A stretch of DNA of 29,667 nt from JAYOFM01 sp038117225. GTDB lineage: Bacteria > Pseudomonadota > Alphaproteobacteria > Rhodospirillales > Casp-alpha2. The position numbers were made by a program, and so were the translations under genes. Of the stretch, positions 29,643 to 29,667 are shown piece after piece. The notes under the pieces were generated by a model, which was given only the letters and a program-made list of their open reading frames with translations, had not been told where the DNA came from and did not search any database. Location: positions 1-29,667 of the forward strand of contig JAYOFM010000039.1 of the NCBI GenBank assembly GCA_038117225.1. Reading direction: 5' to 3'. The number at the start of each line of letters is the position of its first letter. The first letter of the stretch is position 1.

Positions 29643-29667
29643 GTTTTCTGACGGAAATTCACGACCG

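Overview
The window reads as a piece of an alphaproteobacterial chromosome, most like the Rhodospirillales and relatives. The GC content is high. Genes are dense and often overlap by a few bases. Several small alphaproteobacterial families occur (DUF6356, DUF1194, the so-called tryptophan-synthase-beta-like protein), along with a type II homoserine kinase and a tandem glycine riboswitch. A run of exactly 100 N at 11109-11208 marks a scaffold join, so this is draft sequence. I see no tRNA, rRNA, CRISPR array, transposase, integrase or prophage gene; it is mostly core and housekeeping DNA with some accessory genes.

Layout. 1-1544 (minus): quinone-oxidoreductase-like MDR enzyme, RidA, and the first codons of a zinc-ribbon methyltransferase running off the left edge. 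1644-2651 (plus): a periplasmic-binding-fold protein of the 4,5-dihydroxyphthalate decarboxylase type. 2761-3699 (plus): a textbook sigma-54 promoter, a lone flgG and its terminator. 3733-4350 (minus): an exported coiled-coil protein of unknown role. 4438-8985 (minus): a probable operon of a PBP4-type D,D-carboxypeptidase lipoprotein, a TPR-sulfotransferase and a SAF-domain oxidoreductase. 9091-10748 (plus): an MFS transporter and a small acidic protein, convergent with a DUF6356 membrane protein. 11085-11751: a 13-bp tandem repeat broken by the gap, then an Lrp/AsnC regulator. 11748-12895 (minus): HAD hydrolase and VOC protein. 12969-15492 (plus): exported DUF1194 protein and a large membrane protein.

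15500-20349 (minus) is the glycine cleavage operon gcvT-gcvH-gcvP behind a promoter and a tandem glycine riboswitch. The three proteins, with dihydrolipoamide dehydrogenase encoded elsewhere, oxidise glycine to CO2, ammonia and methylene-tetrahydrofolate. 20360-23062 (minus) holds a lipoprotein, a double-CDGSH iron-sulfur protein and a peptidoglycan-binding-domain protein. 23172-24590 (plus) is thrB-rnhA. 24588-26822 contains a previously easy-to-miss 57-residue gene, a divergent GcvA-like LysR regulator with a cluster of ATTCAT/ATGAAT inverted repeats between them, and an amino-acid-type solute-binding protein. 26826-29591 (minus) is a DsbD-family thiol reductase followed by a peroxiredoxin and a terminator.

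I did not find a clearly new multi-gene system. The best leads are the small gene facing the LysR regulator, the 13-bp repeat array next to the Lrp gene, and the isolated sigma-54-driven flgG.
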